Assembly: GCA_036186865.1 (NCBI GenBank) | Contig: AP025047.1 | Coordinates: 26,367,253-26,431,252 of the forward strand | Length of the DNA stretch: 64,000 bases | Direction of reading: 5' to 3' | From: Eustoma russellianum | Lineage: Eukaryota > Streptophyta > Magnoliopsida > Gentianales > Gentianaceae | In this document: one piece after another, positions 42,458-54,000 of the stretch | Layout of the letters: each line of letters opens with the position of its first letter | Position numbering within the stretch: the stretch's first letter is position 1 | The notes under the pieces: generated by a model | The model's input: the letters and a program-made list of their open reading frames with translations, nothing else | What the model was told of the DNA's origin: nothing | Databases searched by the model: none | Translations under genes and position numbers: made by a program

Positions 42458-45230
42458 ATTTCGTTTTCTTCCGTCTGTTTCAGTTACAAATAAAGATGTT
42501 CTTTGTGATGCTTGTAATCGTGCTAAGCAAACTCGTTTGCCTTTCTCTGCTAGCACTAGCGTTACTAGTCATGTCTTTGAACTAATACATTGTGACATTT
42601 GGGGGCCGTATAAAACTTCTAGTCTGTCTGGGGCGCGTTATTTCTTGACAATTGTTGATGACTACAGTCGTAGTACTTGGGTGTATTTGATGAAATTTAA
42701 GTCTGACACTTGTCGTTTTCTGTTACATTTCTTGCGTTGGGTACATACACAGTTTGGACGTCCAGTCCAGCGGGTCCGCAGTGATAATGGGTTGGAGTTC
42801 ACGAATCATGTTATTCGCACTTATATTGTGGAAAATGGGATTGATACTCAAACCTCTTGTGTTCACACACCTCAACAAAATGGTGTAGTCGAACGCAAAC
42901 ATAGACATATTCTAGAAGTTGCTCGTGCTCTTCGTTTTCATGCCAATTTGCCTGTGTGTTTTTGGGGGGAATGTGTTCTTACTGCTGTCTATCTTATCAA
43001 TCGTATGCCTGCCACACCTCTTCACAATAAAACACCATATGAAATGCTACTTGGTCATTTGCCTACTTATAATCATCTTCGTGTCTTTGGTTGTCTTTGT
43101 TATGGGTATACGTACCATGGTCCTCGTGACAAGTTTGCTCCCCGTTCTGCCCCCGGTATTTTTATTGGTTATCCACATACTCAAAAGGGCTACAAAATCT
43201 TTGATATTTCAAGTCGTCAAATATATGTCAGTCGTGATGTTACATTCTACGAAGATGTTTTCCCTTTCTCAACACAAACTAGTCCAGATTCTCTTTCAAA
43301 TCACTTACACGTTTCCACCCCTACAACCAACTGGGACATCACCGTCCCAGATTTGGCATCCGACGGAGAACAGACCGCCGCACCACAGCCCTCCTCTCCG
43401 TCGCCTGAACCCGATATCCGCCACAGCTCTCAGCCGACGGATGTTCCTTCGCCGTCGGCACCCACTGAGCCCACTTCTTCGTCTGTCGTACAACCTCCGT
43501 CTCGTAGCCTACGTACTCGTCAATTATCGCGTCGTCTTACAGATTTTGATGTTGCTTTACCTCCATCTCTCGTACCATCCGATGCTACCGCCACTCCTAC
43601 AGCGAACTCCACGGTATTTCCTTTATCCAGTTATCTTTCCTATGCTCGTTTATCATCATCTTATTATGGTTTGATTGCAGCCATCACCGATGGCGATGAG
43701 CCAGTCTCTTTTAAGCAGGCAGTTAAGCATGCTCATTGGCGAGATGCGATGCAGCGTGAGATCGCTGCACTTGAGGCCAATCATACTTGGACTGTTGTGC
43801 CATTACCTCCAGGTAAACGCACCATTGATTCTAAATGGGTTTATAAGATCAAGTATAATCCTGATGGTTCGGTTGAGCGTTATAAGGCTCGTTTGGTAGC
43901 ACGTGGATATACCCAAGTTGAAGGTGTTGACTTTCATGAAACATTCGCCCCCGTAGCTAAGTTAGTGACAGTGCGCTGTCTCTTAGCCGTTGCAGTTGTT
44001 CGTGGTTGGTATATTCACCAACTTGATGTTAATAATGCATTCTTACATGGTGACCTTACTGAAGATGTTTATATGCGTATCCCGCCTGGTTTTTCTCGTC
44101 AGGGGGAGAATCATGTTTTTAAATTGCAAAAGTCCTTATATGGCTTAAAACAAGCTTCACGGAATTGGTATGCGAAGTTCACCTCCTCGTTACTACATCT
44201 CGGCTATTCTCAATCTCATGCTGACCCGTCTCTCTTTATTTTTTCCACTGCTACTTCAACTGTTGTTGTCTTAATCTATGTTGATGATGTTATTGTTGCT
44301 GGAAATGATCTTCCGCGAATTGAGGCCCTTAAGTCCTATCTTGATCATAAGTTTAAGATCAAGAACCTTGGCCCTCTCAAGTATTTTCTTGGCATTGAGG
44401 TGGCTCGTTCTCCTGCTGGAGTTGTTTTGAATCAGCGTAAATATGTCCTCGATATTATCAAGGAGTGTGGCCTCCTTGGCGGACGCCCCACGTCCACGCC
44501 CATGGATCAAAAGGGGCAATTTTCGGATGCTTCCCCTCTCTTGGATGATCCTGCCTTTTATCGTCGCGTTGTTGGTCGTTTGCTTTATCTTACGGTAACG
44601 CGTCCTGATATTTGTTTTGCGGTTAACACCCTTAGTCAGTATATGCATACTCCACGTAAATGTCATTTGGATGCTGTCTTTTATTTACTTCGGTATCTTA
44701 AGGGTGCTCCAGGGCATGGTTTATTTTTTCCTACTCAGTCTCAATTAACTCTACATGCTTATTGTGATGCTGATTGGGCTGGTTGTCCTGTTACACGTCG
44801 TTCTACTTCCGGGTATATTGTCTTTCTTGGTGCCGCCCTTGTGTCTTGGCGCTCCAAGAAACAACCTGTTGTTTCTCGTTCTTCTGCTGAGGCTGAGTAC
44901 CGTGCTATGGCACATGCTACTAGTGAGATTGTGTGGTTACGTCAACTTCTTGCTGATCTAGGCGTCCCTGTCACGCGCCCCGTTACCCTCCGTTGTGACA
45001 ATCAAGCTGCCTTACATATTGTGGCTAATCCAGTTTTTCATGAACGCACAAAACATATTGAGATTGACTGTCATTTTGTTCGTCAACATTATATCAATGG
45101 CGTTGTGCATCCGTGTAAGGTTCCCGGTCTTCATCAACTTGCTGATGGGTTTACTAAGGCTCTTGGTCCCGAGCTTTTTCGGCGTTTTAGTGGCAAGTTG
45201 GGCATGCTCGATATCCATGCGCCAACTTGA
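42330..45230 (+). CDS. copia-2 Pol: GAG-pre-integrase, integrase, RT, RNase H
   Basis: 966-codon open frame; true pol sequence begins at about 42,405 (SLWHRRMGHLPM). The integrase has HCDIWGPY, VRSDNGLEF and PQQNGVVERKH (the DDE residues). The RT has WVYKIKYNPDGSVERYKARL, QLDVNNAFLHGD and YVDD (44,277-44,288). The RNase H has CDADWAG, SSAEAEYRAMA and DNQAALHI, ending in HQLADGFTKAL. All catalytic residues that I can check are present. It stops at TGA 45,228-45,230, overlapping the polypurine tract. The first 25 codons of the long frame precede the domain and are likely out-of-frame sequence. Confidence 0.93.
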   Translation: MEWVGSMMVSIILCPIRLLLRTPLSKPSASLWHRRMGHLPMSKFRFLPSVSVTNKDVLCDACNRAKQTRLPFSASTSVTSHVFELIHCDIWGPYKTSSLSGARYFLTIVDDYSRSTWVYLMKFKSDTCRFLLHFLRWVHTQFGRPVQRVRSDNGLEFTNHVIRTYIVENGIDTQTSCVHTPQQNGVVERKHRHILEVARALRFHANLPVCFWGECVLTAVYLINRMPATPLHNKTPYEMLLGHLPTYNHLRVFGCLCYGYTYHGPRDKFAPRSAPGIFIGYPHTQKGYKIFDISSRQIYVSRDVTFYEDVFPFSTQTSPDSLSNHLHVSTPTTNWDITVPDLASDGEQTAAPQPSSPSPEPDIRHSSQPTDVPSPSAPTEPTSSSVVQPPSRSLRTRQLSRRLTDFDVALPPSLVPSDATATPTANSTVFPLSSYLSYARLSSSYYGLIAAITDGDEPVSFKQAVKHAHWRDAMQREIAALEANHTWTVVPLPPGKRTIDSKWVYKIKYNPDGSVERYKARLVARGYTQVEGVDFHETFAPVAKLVTVRCLLAVAVVRGWYIHQLDVNNAFLHGDLTEDVYMRIPPGFSRQGENHVFKLQKSLYGLKQASRNWYAKFTSSLLHLGYSQSHADPSLFIFSTATSTVVVLIYVDDVIVAGNDLPRIEALKSYLDHKFKIKNLGPLKYFLGIEVARSPAGVVLNQRKYVLDIIKECGLLGGRPTSTPMDQKGQFSDASPLLDDPAFYRRVVGRLLYLTVTRPDICFAVNTLSQYMHTPRKCHLDAVFYLLRYLKGAPGHGLFFPTQSQLTLHAYCDADWAGCPVTRRSTSGYIVFLGAALVSWRSKKQPVVSRSSAEAEYRAMAHATSEIVWLRQLLADLGVPVTRPVTLRCDNQAALHIVANPVFHERTKHIEIDCHFVRQHYINGVVHPCKVPGLHQLADGFTKALGPELFRRFSGKLGMLDIHAPT

Positions 45231-45237
45231 GGGGGAG
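45229..45237 (+). promoter_or_regulatory. copia-2 polypurine tract
   Basis: GAGGGGGAG directly before the 3' LTR. Confidence 0.92.
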
Positions 45238-45472
45238 TATTGGAATATTTCCTAATATTTACTCATTAATTTGATTAGATATGATGTACATGGTAAATAT
45301 GGTGTATATGGTAGATATTTTATGGTGTGAATATTCTTGATTTAATTGTAATTATGATGATAGATTGGATAGCTTAATTATAGGGCCTAGCTTAATTGTA
45401 GTAGTTTACTTTCTTATACATTGTAAATCATTTTGGTAATGAGAATCAACACGTGATAGCAGGTTTTCTTCA
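45238..45472 (+). repeat. copia-2 3' LTR (235 bp)
   Basis: Same length and, on my reading, the same sequence as 41,645-41,879. Confidence 0.95.
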
Positions 45473-45477
45473 GCACC

Positions 45478-46206
45478 TGTACATCCATAAGGACTGGTCC
45501 CGCACTTCACAAGGAAGGCCACGCAGTGAGTTCTACAGACGTAATCCTACTGAGTGATATCCATGTCGAGCTAATGTGTGAGCTGCAGTGTTGGCTTCAC
45601 ATGGACAATATTGAAGAGAGGCTTGGTTGAGTGACAAGAACAAAGCTCCAAGTGCAACTCCCTGGCTAACACGCCCGTAATCTGCTGTCTAGCCGGCAAT
45701 GAAGAAAGAAGGGAGTAACAATCTGTTTCGATGACGAGACTATCATACTCTCTTGCATAATAAATCAAGGCTAACATCAATGCCAATAATTCTGCTCGTA
45801 GTGGACTAACTGGAGGCAATGCAAAGCAAACAGCCGAAATAAAGTGTCTGTGATCATCTCACAATGGCGGCAGAATGCACAGTGCGATGGGAAATATAAT
45901 TGCCAAGACCTTAAATTAGCTATCAATGGAAAGGATTGCATCCACAGTCTACAAATAAATATTCGCATACCGGGATGAGAGTTATTCCACCACACATAAC
46001 GTGATTGAGCAAAACGGCGACCAGTAGCAGTTATTATAGCGTATGCGTATTTTAGTGAAAATTGATCGTTGATATCAGGAGTCTAGTTTATTATATCTTA
46101 TGTTCTTTCCACCTTTGCTTTCATAAAATCATTTATTCTACAAAATCGTTTCCATACCGCCGAGTCATAGATATGTGAATAAATCGAGCCTCGATTACCA
46201 ACTTTG
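45478..46206 (-). pseudogene. LINE L11 continued: RNase H and zf-RVT remnants
   Basis: RNase H C-terminal half (PPVSPLRAELLALM, VIETDCYSLL; 45,819-45,571) is joined directly to a zf-RVT piece (NNSHPGMRIFICRLWMQSFP, HCAFCRH; 45,995-45,860), so the intervening residues have been deleted. RT-end traces continue to a microsatellite at 46,207. It is the upstream part of the LINE cut by copia-2. Confidence 0.75.
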
Positions 46207-46238
46207 TGTATATATATATATATGTATGTATGTATGTA

Positions 46239-46281
<43 letters not shown>
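46207..46281. repeat. (TA)n/(TATG)n microsatellite between L11 and L12
   Basis: TA run, GTATGTATGTATG, GTGTGTG, and a longer TA run. Confidence 0.95.
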
Positions 46282-46283
<2 letters not shown>

Positions 46284-46473
46284 CGAAAGGAGGCGACCCC
46301 TGTTTATGTTAATTAGCTCTCATATATGGCGGAGGAAAACCATTGGTATAAATCAAGTCCAAACACAATAAAATGAAATAACTCAACGGACGAAAAATAC
46401 ATCTGATCAGCTTTAAAAGTATTAGGGGTGAGGGGTGTTGCCCACAATGGATATGATATGCCTCATTAAAACC

Positions 46474-46511
46474 TTGGCAAACAGAACCACCCTTGTGGCT
46501 AAAATCTTGAT
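46474..46511 (-). other. Conserved LINE 3' double hairpin, L12 copy (diverged)
   Basis: Inner stem CCAC/GTGG intact. Outer stem largely lost. Confidence 0.5.
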
Positions 46512-46732
46512 TGAAGGAAAAAGAGCACATATTTATCGAAAGTGGGAAAAATAATATAATCGCCATAAGAGCTCGGAACAAAAGAGATGTTCTTACCAGC
46601 CTATCTCCATATAGCATCCATATGTGTCCATCACCAAGTATGCCATGCAAAATGAAGCCACGAAGGTGCACATCAGTATTGCGTAGTAGCAATAAATATC
46701 AAAGGAAAAAGAACTGAAGGCGTACTCGATTT

Positions 46733-46756
46733 GCCTGCATTCTTCTCAATGCAGGC
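46733..46756 (-). repeat. L12 hairpin
   Basis: GCCTGCATT/AATGCAGGC perfect 9-bp stem with a 6-nt loop, followed by a diverged CGAGTACG. Confidence 0.75.
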
Positions 46757-46915
46757 GGAAGTTGTATAATTGTGCCAATCCATAAGGAAGACGTGATCTC
46801 CTTTACAACTGCTAATGTCAATGAGAGCTCGCAAAAATGATAAATATTCAAAGACCGAGCTGCCTGCATAAAAATATTGATACAGGCAGAAACAATATGA
46901 ATGTCACCAGCCATA

Positions 46916-49160
46916 TCAACTGCGCATGTATGGTGTAGTCAAGTCAGTTAGAAGACAAACTCTTGCCACGGGGGGCATGTGGCATATATCAATAAACTCA
47001 TTAAACGTAGAATGCTGTGGGGTATGAGTTGTAGAATGATGAGCCACAGAGTTTGTCTCCCGTGGTGTATATCTAAGGTCCGAGTGTTCGAGATGCAAAA
47101 AAGTTTGTAGTCGGACCAAGTCATCTCTGAAATCCCAAACAATGAAGATAAGTTATCAAACAAGCAAAGAATGATCACGCAATCAGTGTCTATGAAGAAT
47201 CCAGTTAGCTGTAGCGAATAAAAATTGTTGTGTGTAGAAGCGTCTGAATTTCAGCCTGAAGAGGAGAGAGTTTGGTTAGAGTAAATTCAATTGCAGAAAC
47301 TAAAAATCCAGTCGAATCTTAGAACACCGCACCCGCTGCAGAGCTCAGTCCCCCCACAACTGCATCCACATTTATTTTCATCCGCCCAGAGGGCGGTGTT
47401 TGCAAATGTGCAACTGTATGACGCTGGTGCTTATTCGAGGCGGCAAACCTGCCAACACTAAAGTAGGCAGTGTCTGATCAAACTTCTTACCCAGGCGATG
47501 CATACCAAGTATAGACTTCCATCCTCACACATTCCTCGAACCTACAACAATTATATGACTCATCTCCAAAAATAATACATATTGCATGTGTGAAGACCAC
47601 TTTGAGTTGCCTCCTCATGGTATTAGAAGAAGATGTTAGCCACAAACTCATGAGATGAGAATGTAGATATGTACAAAGAATTGTAGGGCCATCTAGTAAA
47701 AGAGCGTATCTCTACCATATAGAGGAAACCGCCGGGAAATGCAGAAACAAATGATTAATTTTGCTAGTTGATTACGAGCAAAAAGGACAAATCATTGGAA
47801 AAGGCACCGAAAAAGCCCAAGTATTGTCCGGAACTGGCAACGCTCGAAAATGTAACTTCCAAATAAACATTTTGGATGAGTTTAAAATACCTAGACACCA
47901 AATATATCGGCAAGAACGAGGTGTTGCTCGCGATTATCGACACTCCTTGTATGCTATTTTTAATGAAAACTGACCGTTTACATCTAGAGTCCAATTAAGG
48001 CCGACGTGTCCCACCTGTACTCAGCTCTGACAAAATGAAATAATCTTACAAATACGTTTCAAGTCTTGAGAGTCATAAAGTAAAGGATTATAATGTGCAC
48101 GATGACCATATTTTTGTTGCATAAATTCCGCCCAAACTGTGGAACACTATTGATAGGACCACCATATTTTGCACTCATATGCTTTCTGCAATAAATATAG
48201 TGACCGAACTCCGGGTCCTCCCTCTCCCGCCAAGCTTTCCATTGATGTTGGCCCACCCATAAGAAATGTGCCATTTTCCTCTCCAACTCTACTATAACAC
48301 TACGTGGCAGCCTGGAGACAGCAAATAAATGCAAAGGAATTGCCGCAGGTGGCCCGCTGCACTCAGTAGCTTATTCATCCATCCAGCCAAGAGAGTGTCA
48401 AAGTGATTTAATAGGGTAGTCCAGTGGGCAAATACCACGATGAGTTGGAGCCCCTTAGTATCGAATAGGTAGCGTGGCTAAGCGCATGCCTAATAATTCT
48501 GCTGTTTGAGGACCTGTATGGTTAGCACTTACAACCACTAAACTCTTATGGAAAATAACCTACTATCCAGACGCTTGCTGATATTGCTGTAAATAAGATG
48601 TAAAACATCAAAAGTTTGATTCCAAGGCTGATAGAAAAATAAGTAAATCATCTGCATATCCTTAAAATTGCGAACCCAAGAGCTATGCACCAATGAGTTT
48701 AGACCCCTACTGAATAAATAAGAGAGGTGATAATGGATTGCCTTGCTTGACGCCATGACCAGTACTAAAGAATCCACAAGGTTCACAATTAATTAAGGCA
48801 GAGCATTTGGTGGCTGACAAATTATTTATAATAAGCCTGACAAAGAAAGCCTGAAATCCCATTCTTAAGAGCAAGCTTTCAAGATAATTCCAGCTTACCC
48901 GGTCAAAAGCCTTGGCCATATATAATTTGATGATGGCTCGACCCCCACATTGAGGTCTATCCAATAGGTGTACCATCTCTTTAGCCATCAATATCGCACA
49001 GCTATACAACGGCCTGTAATAAAACCTACTTATTCCTAGGAAATTGAACGAGGAAGAAGGACTGCCATCCTAGAAGATAGTATACATGTCAGTACTTTTG
49101 AAATGAAGTTGGTAAGGCAGATCAAACGAAAGTCAGAAAATATCTCTGGAGAATTCACTT
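46916..49160 (-). pseudogene. L12 ORF2 remnants (RT, zf-RVT, RNase H)
   Basis: RT: FSDFRLICLTNFISKVL-like text (shifted and with stops, about 49,150-49,020), MYSCAILMAKEMVHLLDR, KLYMAKAFDRVSW (motif-A Asp replaced by Tyr) and KQGNPLSPLLF (GDP changed to GNP). Further pieces: LPRSVIVELERKMAHFLW (about 48,310), zf-RVT near 47,900, and RNase H end RYTPRETNSVAHH (about 47,065). Many stops and shifts are present. Confidence 0.7.
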
Positions 49161-49169
49161 TTGGTAAAA

Positions 49170-50130
49170 GCATGACAAGTGATGTTTATTCTAAATAAAT
49201 TGCAAAGACAATATAGAAGGACGATGCATTCAACAAACTTCAAATGCCGAAGATATGGTGAATGTTCCCAACGAAGTAGCTGTCTAGATCAACATAGCAT
49301 CATCTGTCTGACTGTGCAAAAGGCAAAAATCATGGTAACGACAAATGAGTTTCTAGACTGGCGAGTCAGGAAGCCTTGGTCAATAATTCCCCCGATAACC
49401 ATACTTGGCATGCATATATCGACTCCATAAATTATTGTCTTGATGATAATGCCATCAAATGCGACAAAATTAAGCAACTTGTGGAGCATAGAGATCGTGA
49501 ATGTTCAAGCCGCCTTTAGACTGAGGTGACTGTATATGAGACCAAGATACCCAATGTCGTTTGTGACCCCAATAGAAGAGAGCCATTTTTCGTTCAATGA
49601 TTCTAATTACCGATTTGGGCAAGCCACCAGCGGCCATAATGTGCAAGAAAAAGGAGGAAAGCACATACCTCAATAGAACTAAGCGACCTGCTTGTGATAA
49701 GAGCCTGCCATGCCAATGATTTAAACGGTTGTCAATATGTTGTAAAAGTGTGGGGCAATAACGTGTTCTATTAATTCCCTTATGCAATAAAGAACCCAAT
49801 TACCGAAATGGTAGGCCAGAGGAACACATGTGTAATGTTGCCTCAAACTGCTGTCGACGCGCTAAAGAAACGTGAGCCAAACGAATAAATTGAATTTTAG
49901 TATAATTTACCATCTGTCCAGAGGCAGACTCATACGAATTAAGAAAGTGCCTGAATGCAGTGAGATTGGGAATTGATCCACGCAAGAACAACAATAAATC
50001 ATCTGCATACATAAGATATGTAACATGAAATGGTATACGGCCCAATCTAAATGGATGAATCCGTCTAGCAGCAACATGAGCCTTTAAGCCCCAACTGAAC
50101 CTTCTGATGCTAATATAAAAAGTGGTGATA
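49170..50130 (-). mobile_element. LINE L13: internal RT/zf-RVT fragment, inverted relative to L14
   Basis: Minus-strand text HPFRLGRIPFHVTYLMYADDLLLF, QAGRLVLLRYVLSSFFLHIM and LPKSVIRIIERKMALFYW matches L14 52,970-53,925 closely. It lacks both the 5' part and the 3' end of a LINE. It meets L14 head-to-head at about 50,130. Confidence 0.75.
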
Positions 50131-51064
50131 TTGGACAAAACTCATATCTTGATAAATTTCGATAAAGAAGATGATCATACACATTGTTTCTATCATGGTA
50201 CGTGGCGCATTCTTGGATATGAAATGTTTGTCACAAAGTGGACATCGGATTTTAACCAAAAGTTTGGAATTCCGATGGTGCCAGTGTGGATATCACTTCT
50301 GGGTTTACCAATTCATTTGCATGATCAGAGGACATTGTGTGTAATTATCCGTGCTATTAGCCATATGATCAAAGTGGACACTGCCACCCTTAACTTTTTT
50401 CAACCTTCAGTCACGCAAGTGTGCGTTGAGGTCGATGTCACTCAAGATCTTGCTTCCAAATTTATATTGACTATAGTGATTCATCCTTTTGACATTCCAT
50501 GGTTTATGAAGTTCTGCCGTTGTATTGTATGAAATGTCGAACCTTCTGCCATAAGGATGGTCAGTGCGTTGCTCGTGATGATATAGGGCTCGTGCTTGCC
50601 CCTCCGAAAACAGATGACCCACCAAAAATCTAGCGGCCAAAACAAAAGACGACACCCTCAGAGCAGCTCCTCCTGTAAATGCGGCTCCATCATCAGAGGA
50701 GGCTTTGCCGTCAACCAGTCACTCTGAAGATATCTCACGACTTGGGCAGGATGCAAAGTATCATCATCCGCTTAAGATTGTGGATGATGATGATGTTGGA
50801 CATTGCTCGGATACTGAGCTGCCTCCCATGGATACTACCTCAATATTCCTGCTGTCTTTGCGGAAGTCACTCGTCATATCAGTACAGCCCTCACCAGCGG
50901 ATGATGTACTTTTGTCTCGACTTGATGCGTTATCGATTGCTACTGGCTTCATCAGTGTTGTTGCCTGCCGACGACGGAGGACTGAAAGAGAATTGCCAAC
51001 GATCCTTATACATAGTGCCTCTCGTTTGTCTCGTATGAGTGATCCTATTTCTCTTTCTCAATGA
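50130..51064 (+). pseudogene. L14 ORF1, 5'-truncated and frameshifted
   Basis: DUF4283 C-terminal half (WRILGYEMFVTKWTSDF, MVPVWISLLGLPIHLHDQ) runs to about 50,470. A frameshift and stop follow, and the last piece (50,705-51,064) has the acidic VGHCSDTELP and basic CRRRRTERE segments. TGA at 51,062-51,064 overlaps the ORF2 ATG at 51,061. Confidence 0.75.
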
Positions 51065-54000
51065 ATCTTATGGCCTAGAATATTATGGGCATACAGCCCT
51101 CAATCCCTCGGTTGCCTCATTTAGTTCATCTGCATGATCTTAATCTTCTTGCCATCATCGAACCAAAGCACTCATCTACCAAGATCACACGTTATTGTAT
51201 GGACATAGGTCTCTCAAGCTCCTTTAGTTCATCTGCCAGCGAAAGATGGATTTTTTGGTGGGATTCCAATTTTCCCTTAGTTGATGTTCATGACCAGGAT
51301 CAATTGTTGACTTTACATTTTTTTCATTCCTACTACTTTTCACTTCTATTGGTTGGTCATATATGCACGACATACGGCCTCTCTCCGACGGCTGCTATGG
51401 CAAGCCTTACGTGAACACTCTCGGAGAAAAGCACCCCTAGGCTACTAAGTGGAGATTTTAATACTTTTCGAACTCTTGATGACCATAGGGGCCATTCCAA
51501 CCCAACATTATCTTCATTGTAGGATTTTAATGAGTGTATAGAGGATTGCTCATTGATGGACCCTCCGTTTCATGGTAGTCGTTACACTTGGGCAGATGGC
51601 CGAGGCTTGGGTCGAGTTCAACTGTGGTTGGACTGGGTGTTTATGAATTCACTATTTCAAGATGCTTTTGATGATTTACACCTAACACATCTTCCTCGAG
51701 TTTCATCAGATCATTCTCCCCTTCTCTTGATCTGCGGCATATCCTGGGAAATTGGGCTGCGCTCATTCTGGTTCTTGGATGCTTGGTTATCTCACCCCGA
51801 CTTTCATACTTATGTCAAGGAAACATGGGCAACCTACCCGACAATAGGTAGACTGTATGGGTTTTATTGGAAGTTAGCTCAACTCAAACATGACATACAA
51901 TACTGGAATAAAAATATCTTTGGAAATATATTTGATTGACTGGAGCAGGCTGAGGAGAATGTGAGACGTGCAGAACAAGCGTTTGATGCAGATGCCACGG
52001 ACACACATCGCACATTATATCATAAAGCCAAAGCAGAATATATACTATCTTTAAAGTTTGAGTTTGATTTCTGGAAGCAGAAAGCCCGCCTTCGCTGGGT
52101 TCACGGATGCTAACACCAAATATTTTCATTTGATTGTCAAAGGCCATCGTTGTCAGCTTCGTAATCAACAAATCTATACCTCTACTGATGTTTTAGGTGA
52201 TACGCAAAAAACCATACAGAATGAGGCAGTTTCTTATTATGCAGCTTTATTTATCAAGGAACACACAGGTGGATATGAGCGAATTTTGGAGAATATCCCT
52301 ACTTTAGTGACAGCCAACGATAATCTTTCCCTTACCTGGATGCCTCAAGCATCAGAGATCAAAGAGGCTGTTTGGCACTTGGATCCGTAAAGTGCAGCCA
52401 GGCCAGATGGTTTTCATAGTACATTTTTCGCTCTTGTTGGGATATCATTCATAAAGATGTGGTTATAGCGGTGCAGGAGTTTTTCATGGGTATTCCTCAG
52501 CCAGCTGTGATGGCTAGTTCGCTAATTGTTTTGATCCCCAAAATGTACTGCACCTCGTACTTTTAGTGATTTCCGCCCTATATGTTTGTTTAATTTTCTT
52601 AGTAAATTATGCACGCAAATCATAGGTACTAGACTTAATTCTTTGCTCCCTAAGTTAATTTCTCCGGAACAAACGGGCTTCCTTAACGGATATGACATAT
52701 TATCTCAAATGTTGTCAGCCAGGAAGATGATTCATATGTTGGATCGAGGAGGCAATCAATTGTGTTTGAAGTTGGATATGATGAATGTCTTTGATCGGTA
52801 AGTTGGGAGTATTTTGAGGTATTGTTGGCGCGGTTTGGATTCTCCTCTTTTTTTATTCGTATTATCATTAATCCTTTCAATTGTACTCGGTTATCGGTCT
52901 TGATTAATGGGGTTCAAAGTGGTTTTTTCGTCCAATAAGAGGGGTTAAGCAGGGCGATCCATTATCACCACTGCTTTTTATATTAGCATCAAAAGGTTTC
53001 AGTTGGGGCTTAAAGGCTCATGTTGATGCTGGACGGATTCATCCATTTAGATTGGGCTGCATATCATTTCATGTTACACATCTTGCATATGAGGATGATT
53101 TATTAGTGTTCCTACGAGGGTCAATTCCTAATCTCACTGCGTTTAAGGACTTTCTTAATTGGCATGAGCCTGTCACAGGACAGAAGGTAAATTATACTAA
53201 AAGTCGATTTATTCCTTTGGCTCACGTTTCTTTAGAACGTCGATAGGAGTTTTTAGGGAACATTAGACATGAACTCCTCTAGCCTACCATTTCGGTATTT
53301 AGGTTCTTTGTTGCGTAAGGGAATTCGTAGAGCACATTATTGCACCACACTTCTACAACATATGACAGTCGCTTAAATGGTTGCCATGGCTGGTTCTTAC
53401 CACAAGCAGGTCGCTTAGTTCTATTGAGGTATGTGCTTTCCTCCTTACCCTTGCACATTATGGCCGCTGGTGGCTTGACCAAATCGGTAATGAGAATCAT
53501 TGAACGAAAAATGGCTGACTTCTATTGGGCTCACAAACGACATTGGGTATCTTGGTCTCGTATCCAGTCACTTCAGTTTGAAGGTGGCTTGGACATTCGT
53601 GATCTCTGTGCTCTGCAAGATGCTTATTGTTGTCGCATTTGGTGGCATTATCATCAAAACAATAATTTATGGAGTCGATATATGCTCGCCAAGTATGGTC
53701 GTCCAGGGGATTATCGACTAAGGCTTCCTGACTCGCCAGTATGGATACTGATTTGTTGTTACCATGATTTCTGCCTCTTGCACAGTCAGACAGATGATGC
53801 TATGTTGATCTGGACACCTACTTCGTCGGGAACATTCACCATATCTTTGGCATTTGAAGTTTGTCATATGCATCGTCCTTCTATATTGTCCTCGCAATTT
53901 ATTTGGAATAAACATCAACACCCAGTTATCAGTCAATTTCTTTGGAGGTTATATCATAGATCTTTGCTGTTAGAAGATTATTTATGCACATTCTTGACGA

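Larger units (their letters stand above)
41645..45472 (+). mobile_element. Young Ty1-copia element (copia-2) lacking gag
   Basis: Two 235-bp LTRs (41,645-41,879 and 45,238-45,472) that I read as identical, an initiator-Met PBS, a GAGGGGGAG polypurine tract, and a 5-bp target duplication GCACC (41,640-41,644 and 45,473-45,477). The coding region goes straight from a short leader into the protease; a gag region is absent. Pol is otherwise complete, with one frameshift between protease and the GAG-pre-integrase segment. Identical LTRs indicate a recent insertion, in contrast to the old elements around it. Confidence 0.95.
46282..49168 (-). mobile_element. LINE L12: 5'-truncated (RT to 3' end)
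   Basis: 3' region with a diverged double hairpin and one hairpin, RNase H remnants (46,916-47,400), zf-RVT (about 47,500-48,000) and RT (48,059-49,160). The RT has YMAKAFDRVSW and GVKQGNPLSPLLF. The copy ends within the RT near 49,168, next to another LINE fragment. Confidence 0.78.

Noticed and set aside
44271..44666. 131-codon minus-strand frame inside copia-2 pol
   Set aside because: Shadow of the RT reading frame; no independent evidence.
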